DNA of 59,068 nt from Zetaproteobacteria bacterium. Its GTDB lineage: Bacteria > Pseudomonadota > Zetaproteobacteria > Mariprofundales > Mariprofundaceae. The notes beneath the pieces are model-generated. The model saw only the letters and a program-made list of their open reading frames with translations, had not been told where the DNA came from and searched no databases. A program made the translations under genes and the position numbers. This document shows positions 43,485-53,192 of this stretch, piece by piece (the stretch's first letter is position 1; the number at the start of each line of letters is the position of its first letter). The DNA is taken from assembly GCA_021545665.1 (NCBI GenBank), contig JAJRTX010000029.1:1-59068 (forward strand), given 5' to 3'.

Positions 43485-45554
43485 TTATTGTGCTTGTCCG
43501 GTATGCTGTTCTGCACAGTAGTGCTGCCAGATGTTGCGGTATGCCTGCCCCAGAGCTATGGCTATGGCCTGTTGATCGCATAGCCGGGAATTGCTGATTC
43601 TATGCCGCAATTTTGAACGCATGGCCGCCAACTGGTTGGTATCTTTAGCCAAATTGATCGTTTTCTCTATATATCCATGTACATCACCCGTCACCAAATC
43701 TTCCAGCCCGGCATTCTTCAGCAGACTCAACCCTACCCGTGAGACATGATCCTGGCCGGCAACAGTGATAACAGGAACGCCCATCCATAAAGATTCGCAT
43801 GTGGTCGTTGTACCGTTATACGGGAATGTGTCGAGTGCTATATCCACTGCTGAATAGCACGCCAAATGATCGCGGACAGAATCAGACCAGCTCAGCAGCG
43901 TGATCCGGCCCCTGTCCACACCGCAAGCCTCAAACAAGCGCAGGTAACGATCCCGATTTGACGGATCCTGCAATGAAATATGTTTCAGCACCATTTTTGA
44001 GCCGGACAGCCGTAGCAGGATTTTCGACCATGCACTGATAACAGCGTTTGTCACTTTGGACAGGTGATTGAAAGAACCGAAGCTGACAAACCCATTTTCC
44101 AGGCAGGGCAAGGGGGAAACATCCGGCGCAGCAGCAGGCGGCGCATAACAAAGAAACGATGTTGGCAAGCGGATCAGGTCTTCACTGTAGAAAGTGTCAC
44201 TTCCGACAGGGTCGGCCAGTTCATCACTCAGCCGATAGTCCATTGCCTGCATGCCGGTGGTAGCCGGGTAGCCAAGATAAGTCACCTGGATTGGGGCAGG
44301 TTTGCGGGCAAATACCAGCAGGCGATGACGACTCGTATGACCGGCCAGATCGACCAGAATATCAATGCGCTCCTGCTTGATCATATCTGCCACTGCATCA
44401 TCGCTGCATGTTGATATATCCAGCCATTGATCAACATGGCCTTTCAGTCTTTCAGTTACTGTATCCGGTCTGTCTATATCTGAAAAGCAGTAAACCTCAA
44501 AACAGCTATGGTCACAAACTGCCAGTATCGGCTCAATAAAATATGCCACTGAATGCTCTTTGAAATCCGGGGAGACATAGCCAATGCGCAGTTTCCTCTC
44601 AGAATCATAATCATATTTGCTATCTTGGGATGATGGCATCAGGCAGGCGGCATGCATGTCGCCCCATCTCAGATGCTCCTCATACACACTCTTTGAATCC
44701 GCCAGATCATATGGCAATGAGAACAGCAGGTTCGAATGCGCACGCATATAGTCCGGCTTCAGTTGCAATGCCTTTCTGTATGCATCCCTGGCCTCATCAA
44801 GACGCCCCTGATCGCGCAAATCGTTACCCAGATTATTCCAGACTATAGGATAATCCGGTTTCAGCTCAAGGCATTGACGGTGATGGACTTCCGCCTCTGA
44901 TACCAGCCCGCGCGTATACAGCGCATTGCCAAGATGAAAGTTAGCATCTGCATCCAGGGGCTGAATGAGTAACACCTGCCGAAAACATTGCTCTGCTTCC
45001 TCATTCCGATGTTGCTCGGACAGTACCAGGCCCAGGCCAAGAAGAAACCGGGGTGCCATCCCTCCTTGTAATAAGCCCTCACGAAAGCAGGACTCAGCCT
45101 CGCATAAATCCCCTTGCCGGCGCAGCAGAAATGCCAGGCTGAGCCGTGCGTTAAGGTGTTGTGGCTGCCAACTCAGCACTTGACGATACAGTTGCCCGGC
45201 TTGTTTAAGCTCTCCCTGTTCTTTCAGCAGGTTCGCCAGATTGAATATCACCTCTGCATCCTTCGGGGCTAGCCGCAGGCATTGTTCAAAACATGCCTGA
45301 GCCTTTTTCATGTTGCCTTGTCGCCGTAAAAGAATGCCAAGCGTATTGTAAAAATTCACCTCTTCAGGACTGGCTTCCAGAGCCCGGCGAATCAATCTCT
45401 CAGCCTCGTTCAAATCGCCCTGTTGCATGGCAATAACGCCTGTCAGATGAAGGGCATGGGCATGCCCTGCCTGTTGGGCCAGTATTGAGCAGCAGACGGC
45501 TCTGGCGGCATCCAGCCTGCCGGCCTGATAGTGGTTTACTGCTTCTGAAAACAT
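43485..45554 (-). CDS. TPR protein with GT41 (SPINDLY/OGT-type) glycosyltransferase domain
   Basis: 689 residues from the ATG at 45554, which has an AGAGG site; an open frame extends 65 residues upstream but looks non-homologous. TPR units fill about 1-280; the GT41 catalytic part (about 310-680) has DLAGHTSRHRLLVFARKPAP, TYLGYPATTG and DTFPYNGTTTTCESLWMGVP, all key UDP-sugar positions. Such enzymes add a sugar to Ser/Thr of cytoplasmic proteins. Its end abuts the fliC promoter, and flagellin is the probable acceptor, by inference from location and the Ser/Thr-rich FliC middle. Confidence 0.9.
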   Translation of the reverse strand: MFSEAVNHYQAGRLDAARAVCCSILAQQAGHAHALHLTGVIAMQQGDLNEAERLIRRALEASPEEVNFYNTLGILLRRQGNMKKAQACFEQCLRLAPKDAEVIFNLANLLKEQGELKQAGQLYRQVLSWQPQHLNARLSLAFLLRRQGDLCEAESCFREGLLQGGMAPRFLLGLGLVLSEQHRNEEAEQCFRQVLLIQPLDADANFHLGNALYTRGLVSEAEVHHRQCLELKPDYPIVWNNLGNDLRDQGRLDEARDAYRKALQLKPDYMRAHSNLLFSLPYDLADSKSVYEEHLRWGDMHAACLMPSSQDSKYDYDSERKLRIGYVSPDFKEHSVAYFIEPILAVCDHSCFEVYCFSDIDRPDTVTERLKGHVDQWLDISTCSDDAVADMIKQERIDILVDLAGHTSRHRLLVFARKPAPIQVTYLGYPATTGMQAMDYRLSDELADPVGSDTFYSEDLIRLPTSFLCYAPPAAAPDVSPLPCLENGFVSFGSFNHLSKVTNAVISAWSKILLRLSGSKMVLKHISLQDPSNRDRYLRLFEACGVDRGRITLLSWSDSVRDHLACYSAVDIALDTFPYNGTTTTCESLWMGVPVITVAGQDHVSRVGLSLLKNAGLEDLVTGDVHGYIEKTINLAKDTNQLAAMRSKLRHRISNSRLCDQQAIAIALGQAYRNIWQHYCAEQHTGQAQ

Positions 45555-45805
45555 ATTCTGACCTCTGACAAGCACTAATGAAATATTGCCTACACAGCCA
45601 TTTGCCAGTTTGGCCTTGCAGACAGGGCAAACCAGCTTCAAGCAAGAATCAGTCCAGACATCTGGAAAGCACATATGAATTGTTACAGTGGCAATAGTGG
45701 CCCTGTTCTTGCTGCTAATTTGCATGTCTCTTGCATGGAGGCAGTGCATATGAGCGAGGAGCCAGATATCAATTTACAGCAGATATGCCGAGAGGCTATC
45801 AACAA

Positions 45806-47464
45806 ATGAAAACAGGCTTGCTACAACAGGCGATTTCTCATCACCAGGCCGGAGAGCTGCAACAGGCAGTGCCCATCTATCAGCAGCTTCTGGAGATGGA
45901 ACCGGATCATGCCGATGCCAACCACTTGCTTGGCCTGATAGCTCATCAATCAGGAAACAATGATGTTGCCGCACAACTCGTATCAAAAGCGATAGAAAAA
46001 AACCCGACCCAACCCCTCTATTACTGCAATTTGGGTATTATCAGAATGGAATTGCAACAATGGGATGATGCAGTCACTGCGTTTCATACGGCGCTTCAAT
46101 CCAACCATGCAGATACCAAGACCTATATTAATCTTGGCATTGCTCTGGAAGAAAAGGGTCAGTTCGAAGAAGCAATCACGGCCTACCAGAATGCACTTTC
46201 TTTAGATCCCGACGATACGGAAGCCCTGAACAGACTGGGAAATGTGTATTCACGATTGAAAAGGCTGGAGAAAGCAACTGCCGCCTATCACCGCGCACTG
46301 AACATCAACCCATCCAGTATAGCAACACTTAATAATCTGGGAATCGCACTAAGAGATCACGGCAAGCTGAATGAGTCTGCCGCCACCTATCGACGCGCCT
46401 TGAACATCAGTCCGGATAGGGTTGAAATCATTTGCAACCTTGCAATGACGCTGCTCGATTCAGGTCAACTTCGGGAAGCCGAAACCGCCTGTCAGCAGGC
46501 CTTGTCATACAACCCCGCATACGCAGCAATCTATACGCAATTATCCGATACGCTTCATTTTCAACAGCGCACAGCGGATTGGGATGTGATGCTGGATACT
46601 GCTTTGAAACAGGCGGACTTATCGGCAGATGTCCGAAATCATATGCTGCTTTCAAGGGCGATTATTGCCTGGATACATAGTGATTTGAGTGGGTGCAGGA
46701 ACCATCTAACAGCGGCGCAATCGATATTAAATTGCCCTCCAACTGATAAAATCACGTATAGTGCCTTGGGATATTACAAGTTCCTGCAAGCGTTACTGGT
46801 CTTCAGGCACGAACACCAATCCTTATATGCGGAACCGGGTGGCGAGAATGTCCATATTATTGGAGACAGCCATAACCTCTCGTATACAGATACAGTCATT
46901 ACCCTGAATGGCATAAAGCATAAAGTCATTTCCCACCTGATCATGGGCTGCAAAGCCTGGCACCTGGCCAAATCTGGAACGAACCAATACAAAACATCAT
47001 TTGATTGCGTTATCCAACAACTGCCCCATGGCGCCACAGCGATCATCTCAATTGGAGAAATTGACTGTCGACCTGACGAAGGGATTTTCCCCGCCCATAA
47101 AAAATATCAGACGGACCTGAAATCCTCAATCGAATCATTGGTGAATAATTTTGTTCAGCATGTAGTGAACAAAGCCGGGGAAAAGGAACTTAAGCTCATT
47201 TTTTACGGCGTGCCTGCTCCCCATTGTTCCTTATCCCATCTCTCAGGCCATGACAGACGGGCCTTCTTACAAGCGGTCGAATTATTCAATAGCTCTCTGG
47301 CCAAGACTGCAGCATCCGAACATTGCAAATTTATTAATATCTATCAGCAAACAGTGACAGAGGACGGGGTTGCTTGTGATCAGCATCATATCGATGCTTT
47401 CCACCTGTACCCGGATTTCCTTGCTCATGCCTGCCGCCAGTCGGATCTGGATACGGTTATATAA
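45806..47464 (+). CDS. TPR protein fused to an SGNH-hydrolase-like domain
   Basis: 552 residues from the ATG at 45806 (GAGAGG ribosome site about ten bases ahead). Residues 1-300 are TPR units; the first (LLQQAISHHQAGELQQAVPI) is closely related to the next gene's. Residues 345-550 form an SGNH-like domain with IIGDSHN (about 352-358; nucleophile Ser355), IGEIDC (416-421) and a C-terminal DAFH pair (Asp530, His533). SGNH proteins are esterases or acyltransferases, often on glycans. A role in trimming or acylating flagellin sugars is inferred. It is divergent from the GT41 gene. Confidence 0.8.
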   Translation: MKTGLLQQAISHHQAGELQQAVPIYQQLLEMEPDHADANHLLGLIAHQSGNNDVAAQLVSKAIEKNPTQPLYYCNLGIIRMELQQWDDAVTAFHTALQSNHADTKTYINLGIALEEKGQFEEAITAYQNALSLDPDDTEALNRLGNVYSRLKRLEKATAAYHRALNINPSSIATLNNLGIALRDHGKLNESAATYRRALNISPDRVEIICNLAMTLLDSGQLREAETACQQALSYNPAYAAIYTQLSDTLHFQQRTADWDVMLDTALKQADLSADVRNHMLLSRAIIAWIHSDLSGCRNHLTAAQSILNCPPTDKITYSALGYYKFLQALLVFRHEHQSLYAEPGGENVHIIGDSHNLSYTDTVITLNGIKHKVISHLIMGCKAWHLAKSGTNQYKTSFDCVIQQLPHGATAIISIGEIDCRPDEGIFPAHKKYQTDLKSSIESLVNNFVQHVVNKAGEKELKLIFYGVPAPHCSLSHLSGHDRRAFLQAVELFNSSLAKTAASEHCKFINIYQQTVTEDGVACDQHHIDAFHLYPDFLAHACRQSDLDTVI

Positions 47465-47526
47465 ATGGCCTTCACAACTGATATTGATAATAAGTTAACA
47501 CGAAATCCGTCAAGGCGATTGTCACG

Positions 47527-49290
47527 ATGAATGGTATACTGCTTCAAAAAGCTGCCACCTATCATCAAAAAGGAGATTTGCAGCAGGCTGCGCAGATCTA
47601 TCAACAACTGCTGGAGGAGGAGCCGGAGCATGCCAATGCCAACCATCTTCTTGGCTTGATAGCCCATCAGTCCGGTAATCATGAACTTGCAATCCAACTG
47701 ATTTTAAAAGCGGTCAATAAAAATCCGTCGTATCTATTGTACTACGACAATCTTGCCATAGTTCTCAGGGCTACAGGTAATCTGGAAGATGCGGCCATCT
47801 GTTACCAGAAAATAGTGCAGATTCAACCTGATCAGGCAGCAGCATATCAGAACCTCGGAAATATTCGCCTGCAACAGGGAAACCTTCCTGCTGCAATTGC
47901 CGCCTACCAGCAGACCATTCGGATTGCGCCGGATGATGCATGCGTTCATAACAGCCTTGGAGTGGCATGGTTAAAGCAGGGCAATCTGATTGAGGCAGAA
48001 GAATCGTTCTGCGAGGCGATACGCACAAAATCTGATTACACAGAAGCTTGCAGCAACCTTGGCATTGCATTGAAAGACCAGGGGAAACTGGAAGAGGCAG
48101 AAGCAGCACTAAGGCAGGCTCTGGATATTAATCCTGATGATGCGGACAGCTGCTACAATCTTGGTAACGTATTATTGAGTATGGGAAACCTCAAAGAGGC
48201 TGAAAATGCCTACTCTCAAGCCTTACAAATCAGGCCGGATTATACAGAAGCATTTCGAAGCCTGTCGAACTTAAAACGGTATTCCGAGATTGATGATGAA
48301 ACATTAAGGGTGGAAGCATTATACCACAGTCCAGACATCAGCAATGAAAAGCAGATGCACCTGGGGTTTGCTCTGGGAAAGATTTATGAAGATATAGAGG
48401 CTCACGAAAAATCGTTTGAATACATTAACCAAGCAAACCAGCTATTCAGATCCAGCTACAATTACGATATTGCCGAGGATAAGGCTTTTTTTGACCTGGT
48501 TACAAACATCTTTGACAAAAGCTTCATGCACCAGCATCAAGGCTCTGGGAGCAACGATAAAACACCCATTTTTATCGTTGGAATGCCCAGATCCGGTACA
48601 ACTCTGGTCGAACAGATTCTTGCCAGCCATCCGCAGGTTTATGGCGCAGGAGAATTACTATATCTAAAACAGGTTATCTTGCGTGCTTGTGGGGGCTCTC
48701 CCGGATACAGCTTCCTGAAGAACATCGAGAAACTCAAGCAAGATGACTTTGCAAATCTGGGCAATGAATATGTTGCAGAAATTCGGAACCATTCTGCAAG
48801 CGCCAACTACATTACGGACAAATTGCCGCATAACTTCTTCTATCTGGGAATGATCAAGATTATCCTCCCCCACGCAAAGATCATTCATTGTCAACGGGAT
48901 TCATTGGATAATTGTCTGTCTATCTACAAAAACTATTTTAGCGACTGCCAAAGATATGCCTACGACCTTGTTGAACTGGGAGAATATTTCCGTTTCTATC
49001 AGAAATTGATGGAGCACTGGCATCGTGTCCTCCCCACCGGCAGCATCTATGATATTCAATATGAAGCAGTGGTGGCAAATCAGGAACAGCAAACGAAAGC
49101 CCTGTTACGCCACTGCGACCTGGCATGGGATGAGCGCTGTCTTTCGTTCCATAAAACGAACAGGGAAGTGAAAACTGCAAGCGCCGCCCAGGTTCGACAA
49201 CCGGTATATCAGCGTTCCATCCACCTGTGGAAACGTTATGAAAAACATCTGGAGCCGCTAGTTAAATCCCTTACGGGATCCGGGAGTTGA
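47527..49290 (+). CDS. TPR protein fused to a sulfotransferase domain
   Basis: 587 residues. TPR units at about 1-250, the first nearly the same as in the upstream gene (ANHLLGLIAHQSGN is identical in 13 of 14 positions). The C-terminal sulfotransferase domain (about 345-585) has the PAPS-binding loop IVGMPRSGTTLVEQI (350-364) and the 3'-phosphate motif with CQRDSLDNCLSIY (about 454-466). It should transfer sulfate from PAPS. The acceptor is unknown; a glycan on flagellin or a flagellin tyrosine is possible. The gap after the previous gene is only 62 bases. Confidence 0.85.
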   Translation: MNGILLQKAATYHQKGDLQQAAQIYQQLLEEEPEHANANHLLGLIAHQSGNHELAIQLILKAVNKNPSYLLYYDNLAIVLRATGNLEDAAICYQKIVQIQPDQAAAYQNLGNIRLQQGNLPAAIAAYQQTIRIAPDDACVHNSLGVAWLKQGNLIEAEESFCEAIRTKSDYTEACSNLGIALKDQGKLEEAEAALRQALDINPDDADSCYNLGNVLLSMGNLKEAENAYSQALQIRPDYTEAFRSLSNLKRYSEIDDETLRVEALYHSPDISNEKQMHLGFALGKIYEDIEAHEKSFEYINQANQLFRSSYNYDIAEDKAFFDLVTNIFDKSFMHQHQGSGSNDKTPIFIVGMPRSGTTLVEQILASHPQVYGAGELLYLKQVILRACGGSPGYSFLKNIEKLKQDDFANLGNEYVAEIRNHSASANYITDKLPHNFFYLGMIKIILPHAKIIHCQRDSLDNCLSIYKNYFSDCQRYAYDLVELGEYFRFYQKLMEHWHRVLPTGSIYDIQYEAVVANQEQQTKALLRHCDLAWDERCLSFHKTNREVKTASAAQVRQPVYQRSIHLWKRYEKHLEPLVKSLTGSGS

Positions 49291-49344
49291 ACCTATGACC
49301 CTGTTTTCATTGGCAGAAAATAATCAAAACTGGAAAAGGTATGC

Positions 49345-51627
49345 ATGATGTCTACATCAACTAAAAATATTCAGAAGCTAGCAAAGCAAGCACGGCGCTT
49401 TCTCGAGATCGGCGACGTTCACCAAGCAGAGATAATTTGTGATAAAGCCGTTGCCCAAGTGACGACAGATCCCGATATGTTGTTGCAGATCGGCAAAGTG
49501 CATTATTTTCGCAAACGATATGATGAAGCTGGCAATATTTTCCGGCAGGTACATAAATTAAGACCAAAGGATAGTGAAGTTCGCATCATGTTATGGGCCA
49601 CCTATCGGGATGGTGATGATTTCGAAGCTATGCTGAATCTTGCGCGCCAGTTTCAAAACCAGCCCTTGAATGCCAATGAAGTCTTATTTGCTTACCGCAG
49701 TTTTCTGGCCGCCTGTGACTGGCGCAGTGCAGAAAAAATGCAGGAACGTATTTTTACTTTAGTTAAGCAGAGAGAGATAAGGCACGACCTCATTCCTGCC
49801 CTGCTCATTGAATTATGCGGGATTGACGGACTGTCACCGGAGCTTGTATTTGATATTCATCGACAATGGGGAAATGAAGAAGTCAAAGAAAAACAGCTAT
49901 ATTCTCATGCAAACATGCCCGCAATTCCGATCACTAGGCGCTTGAAAGTAGCTTATATATCTTCGGACTTCAAACTGCATCCTGTTGGCTTTTATATGAA
50001 CCAGATCATTCGATCACATGACCGTCAGCGCTTTGAAATATATTGTTACGCTCACTTAGGGCGTGATGACATGCTTACCCAGCATGTTCGTGAGAACGCT
50101 GATCATTTCATTGATATTACAACATTACGTGATGAAGCTGTAGCCTCCCGCATTCATGCCGATGGCATCCATATCCTCATTGACCTCGGCGGACACACTA
50201 CCGATACACGTCTCCCGGTTTTAGCCTACCGCCCAGCCCCTGTGCAAATGACCTATCTCGGCTACCCGAATACGAGCGGCTTGCCAACTGTAGATTACCG
50301 CATTACAGATCATAATGCAGAATGTGAGGAAGGCACCCGTTATGTGGAGAAGCTCCTCTACATGCCGCAAAGTTTTTTATGTTATGGGGTGGATCCTTCC
50401 GGGCTAAGAAAAGATAGCTCCCCTGCAGAGAAGAAGAATCACATCACCTTTGTATCTTTCAACAATATCAGGAAAATGACTCCACAAGTCATTCAAACAT
50501 GGAGCCAGATTCTCAATCGTGTCTCCGGTTCTAAACTTGCGCTTAAAGCTAGGAACCTCAATAATATTGTTGTGCGTGATAACATGATGCGTGAGTTTGC
50601 CAGCCACGGTATTCAGGGAGAGCGCATAGAGTTCCGCCCATATACAAAAACATATGAAGAACACATGGTCCAGTATAACGACACCGATATTGCTCTGGAT
50701 ACCTTTCCATATAATGGCACCACTACCACTTGCGATGCCTTAGTCATGGGAGTGCCTGTTATAACCCTCGTAGGCAAATCGCATGTACAGCGTGTCTCCT
50801 GTTCCATCCTGAAAAACATCGGTTTTGAAGAAACGATAACCCACTCCATGGATGAATATGTGGACAAGGCTGTAGCGCTTGCAAGCAACAGACAGGGTCT
50901 TACCGTGTTACGTAATACCCTTCCTACGTTGTTCCGGCACTCCATTCTCTACCAGCCGGAAAAGTTTACGCGACAATTGGAAGGTTTATATCTGCAGGCA
51001 TGGGAAGAAAAATATGGAACTTTCCCGATCATTGCTAAACCTGAGGAGAAAGAGGCTCGTCTGCGCCGACTCCACATTGGCGGTCATGCACCACATCCCG
51101 ACTGGGAAATCATGGATGCCCTGCCAGGTGATCATGTGGATCATATTGGCAATGCCAAAAATCTATCCCAATTCCCGGATTGCACATTTGCAGCGCTCTA
51201 TGCTTCACACGTTCTCGAACATTTTAGCTACCAGAACGAAATACTCGCCGTGTTACAGGAGTGGAAGCGGGTGCTCATTCCAGGTGGCAAGCTCTATTTG
51301 AGTGTCCCCGATCTCGACACATTGGCGCAGCTCTTCACTCAAAGAGAAGTACTCTCACCTGATGATCGTTACATGGTCATGCGTATAATGTTCGGTGGGC
51401 AGACAACTGATTATGACTTCCACAAGGTAGGGCTATACTGCGAGTGCCTGACTGCATTCCTCAACGAAGCCAACTTCGAAAATATCCGCAAGGTTGATGG
51501 CTTCGGCATCTTTCAGGACACGAGTACTATGATCTTTGCCAATGTTCCAATCAGCCTCAACATCATCGCAGAGAAGCCGCTCGAACCCTCTCTTGCTGTT
51601 TTACCATCCAACAAAGAGCCGGAATAA
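49345..51627 (+). CDS. Fusion of TPR, GT41 glycosyltransferase and SAM methyltransferase domains
   Basis: 760 residues. A short TPR-like N-terminus (1-180), GT41 catalytic region (about 190-565; LIDLGGHTTDTRLPVLAYRP, TYLGYPNTSG, DTFPYNGTTTTCDALVMGVP) and a class I methyltransferase-type end (about 570-740; LHIGGHAPHPDWEIMDALPG, YASHVLEHF, LIPGGKLYLSVPD). The first part shares the OGT catalytic motifs with the minus-strand gene at 43485. A single chain that adds a sugar and then methylates it is the natural reading, but the order and acceptor are inference. Confidence 0.88.
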   Translation: MMSTSTKNIQKLAKQARRFLEIGDVHQAEIICDKAVAQVTTDPDMLLQIGKVHYFRKRYDEAGNIFRQVHKLRPKDSEVRIMLWATYRDGDDFEAMLNLARQFQNQPLNANEVLFAYRSFLAACDWRSAEKMQERIFTLVKQREIRHDLIPALLIELCGIDGLSPELVFDIHRQWGNEEVKEKQLYSHANMPAIPITRRLKVAYISSDFKLHPVGFYMNQIIRSHDRQRFEIYCYAHLGRDDMLTQHVRENADHFIDITTLRDEAVASRIHADGIHILIDLGGHTTDTRLPVLAYRPAPVQMTYLGYPNTSGLPTVDYRITDHNAECEEGTRYVEKLLYMPQSFLCYGVDPSGLRKDSSPAEKKNHITFVSFNNIRKMTPQVIQTWSQILNRVSGSKLALKARNLNNIVVRDNMMREFASHGIQGERIEFRPYTKTYEEHMVQYNDTDIALDTFPYNGTTTTCDALVMGVPVITLVGKSHVQRVSCSILKNIGFEETITHSMDEYVDKAVALASNRQGLTVLRNTLPTLFRHSILYQPEKFTRQLEGLYLQAWEEKYGTFPIIAKPEEKEARLRRLHIGGHAPHPDWEIMDALPGDHVDHIGNAKNLSQFPDCTFAALYASHVLEHFSYQNEILAVLQEWKRVLIPGGKLYLSVPDLDTLAQLFTQREVLSPDDRYMVMRIMFGGQTTDYDFHKVGLYCECLTAFLNEANFENIRKVDGFGIFQDTSTMIFANVPISLNIIAEKPLEPSLAVLPSNKEPE

Positions 51628-51706
51628 TTAGAACTTTGATCAAAATGAGAAATTGCCAAACAACGATTACAGAAACTTTCTATCTGTACAGATAAAGGAT
51701 GAATAT

Positions 51707-53152
51707 ATGAGGACCTCTATTAACCCACGTACTATTCTTGCCGACAGCTTGGGGATTCAAAAGCAAAGCGCTCAGACAGGCAAAGGAAAAAAAACAGTAA
51801 AAATTGAAAATGATGTTCTCGTTGTTGTACCGGACGACCTGAATCTCATAACATCCTATATCCTTGAGGAACAAATGGACTGGTTTGAAGATGAAATTAA
51901 ATTTGTCCGCAAGCTGATCAAACCGGGTATGAGAATCATTGATATCGGTGCCAACTACGGTTGCTATGCCCTGAGTATGGCTAAACTAGCCGGAGCTGAG
52001 GGCAGACTCTGGGCTTTTGAGCCAGCTTCATCTACTGCCAGCTTTCTGCAGCAAAGCATTGAGGTTAACGGACTTGATCAGATCAAGTTAATCCGTGCTG
52101 CGCTATCCAATAAACAGGAAGAAGCCAGTCTCTCCATCCAGGACAATGCCGAGCTTAATTCACTGACTCGTAATAACAGTGATGACAAAGGCATGGAAAC
52201 CATACCCGTATTCCGCCTGGATGATTGTATGCAAGTTTATGGCTGGAAAGATATTGATTTTCTCAAGCTGGATGCGGCAGGCGAAGAGATCAGGATACTC
52301 GAGGATGGAAAACAATTCTTCCGGTCATGTTCGCCGTTAGTCATGTTCGAATCAAAGCACGAAGAAAAGGTTGGTGAAGAACTCGTTCAGTTATTTCTAG
52401 ATATGGGTTATGAACCATACAAATTTATCCCAAGACTGATGCTGCTGGTGCCGTTTAATCTACAGGAGAAACCCGATCCGTACCAACTGAATCTTTTCTA
52501 CTGTAAACCGGATCGGGCCAAGCGACTGCAGGAAGCCGGCATGCTGACCATGGACGAAGATGAAAACGAACTGGTTCTTTCCGGTCAGGATGCCTGGGTT
52601 GAATATCTCAAGACCTATCCCTATGCGGTTCCTGTTCTCTCACGATGGAGTCAGTCAGAATCCGCGCTGCCGGGCGGAGAGGTTTACATCGCAGCGCTGA
52701 ACGCCTATGCCGTTGCCCATTCCTTAAAAGGTAGCCCGGAAAGTTACCCTTGGCTGAAAGCTGCATTTATCCAGCTGATCTCGGCACTGGAAGAACACGC
52801 CAACCTGCCTCGCCTGCTAACACTGGCACGCATTGCAACAGATATGGGCAGACGTTCGGCAGCCCTGCAAACATTAAATCAGTTTGTCGATACCCTGAAC
52901 CGTGAGCAACAATTTAACCCGGTAGAACCGTTCCTGGCAGCATCGGAACGTGCTGCAAACATTGATCCTGCTAACCAGTTGGCCAACTGGTATTTTGCCC
53001 AAGCGCTGGCAGAACGGGAACGTCTGCAGACATTTTCTTCCTATTTTACGGGTACCAATTCACTTTCAGCACTAAACATTATTGAGAATCTCAATTATAA
53101 TGATGCCGAAATGGGGCGCCACCGGGAATTGATCAACCGCCGCTATGCATAA
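51707..53152 (+). CDS. FkbM-family methyltransferase with C-terminal helical domain
   Basis: 481 residues from the ATG at 51707, preceded by AAGGA seven bases ahead; a TTG at 51653 would add 18. The FkbM methyltransferase domain (about 60-270) contains IDIGANYGCYALSMAK, WAFEPASSTASFLQQS and DFLKLDAAGEE. The C-terminal half (about 300-481) is helical and TPR-like (LARIATDMGRRSAALQTLNQ). FkbM enzymes O-methylate sugars or polyketides; with the preceding genes a sugar target is likely. Confidence 0.85.
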   Translation: MRTSINPRTILADSLGIQKQSAQTGKGKKTVKIENDVLVVVPDDLNLITSYILEEQMDWFEDEIKFVRKLIKPGMRIIDIGANYGCYALSMAKLAGAEGRLWAFEPASSTASFLQQSIEVNGLDQIKLIRAALSNKQEEASLSIQDNAELNSLTRNNSDDKGMETIPVFRLDDCMQVYGWKDIDFLKLDAAGEEIRILEDGKQFFRSCSPLVMFESKHEEKVGEELVQLFLDMGYEPYKFIPRLMLLVPFNLQEKPDPYQLNLFYCKPDRAKRLQEAGMLTMDEDENELVLSGQDAWVEYLKTYPYAVPVLSRWSQSESALPGGEVYIAALNAYAVAHSLKGSPESYPWLKAAFIQLISALEEHANLPRLLTLARIATDMGRRSAALQTLNQFVDTLNREQQFNPVEPFLAASERAANIDPANQLANWYFAQALAERERLQTFSSYFTGTNSLSALNIIENLNYNDAEMGRHRELINRRYA

Positions 53153-53192
53153 TAGCAGTATATTGCCAGGGACATAATTAGGGGAATAATTC

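Noticed and set aside
45555..45749. N-terminal extension of the GT41 protein with two CxxC-like cysteines
   Set aside because: The extension overlaps the divergent promoter region, and the internal ATG at 45554 has a better ribosome site and begins the TPR repeats directly.
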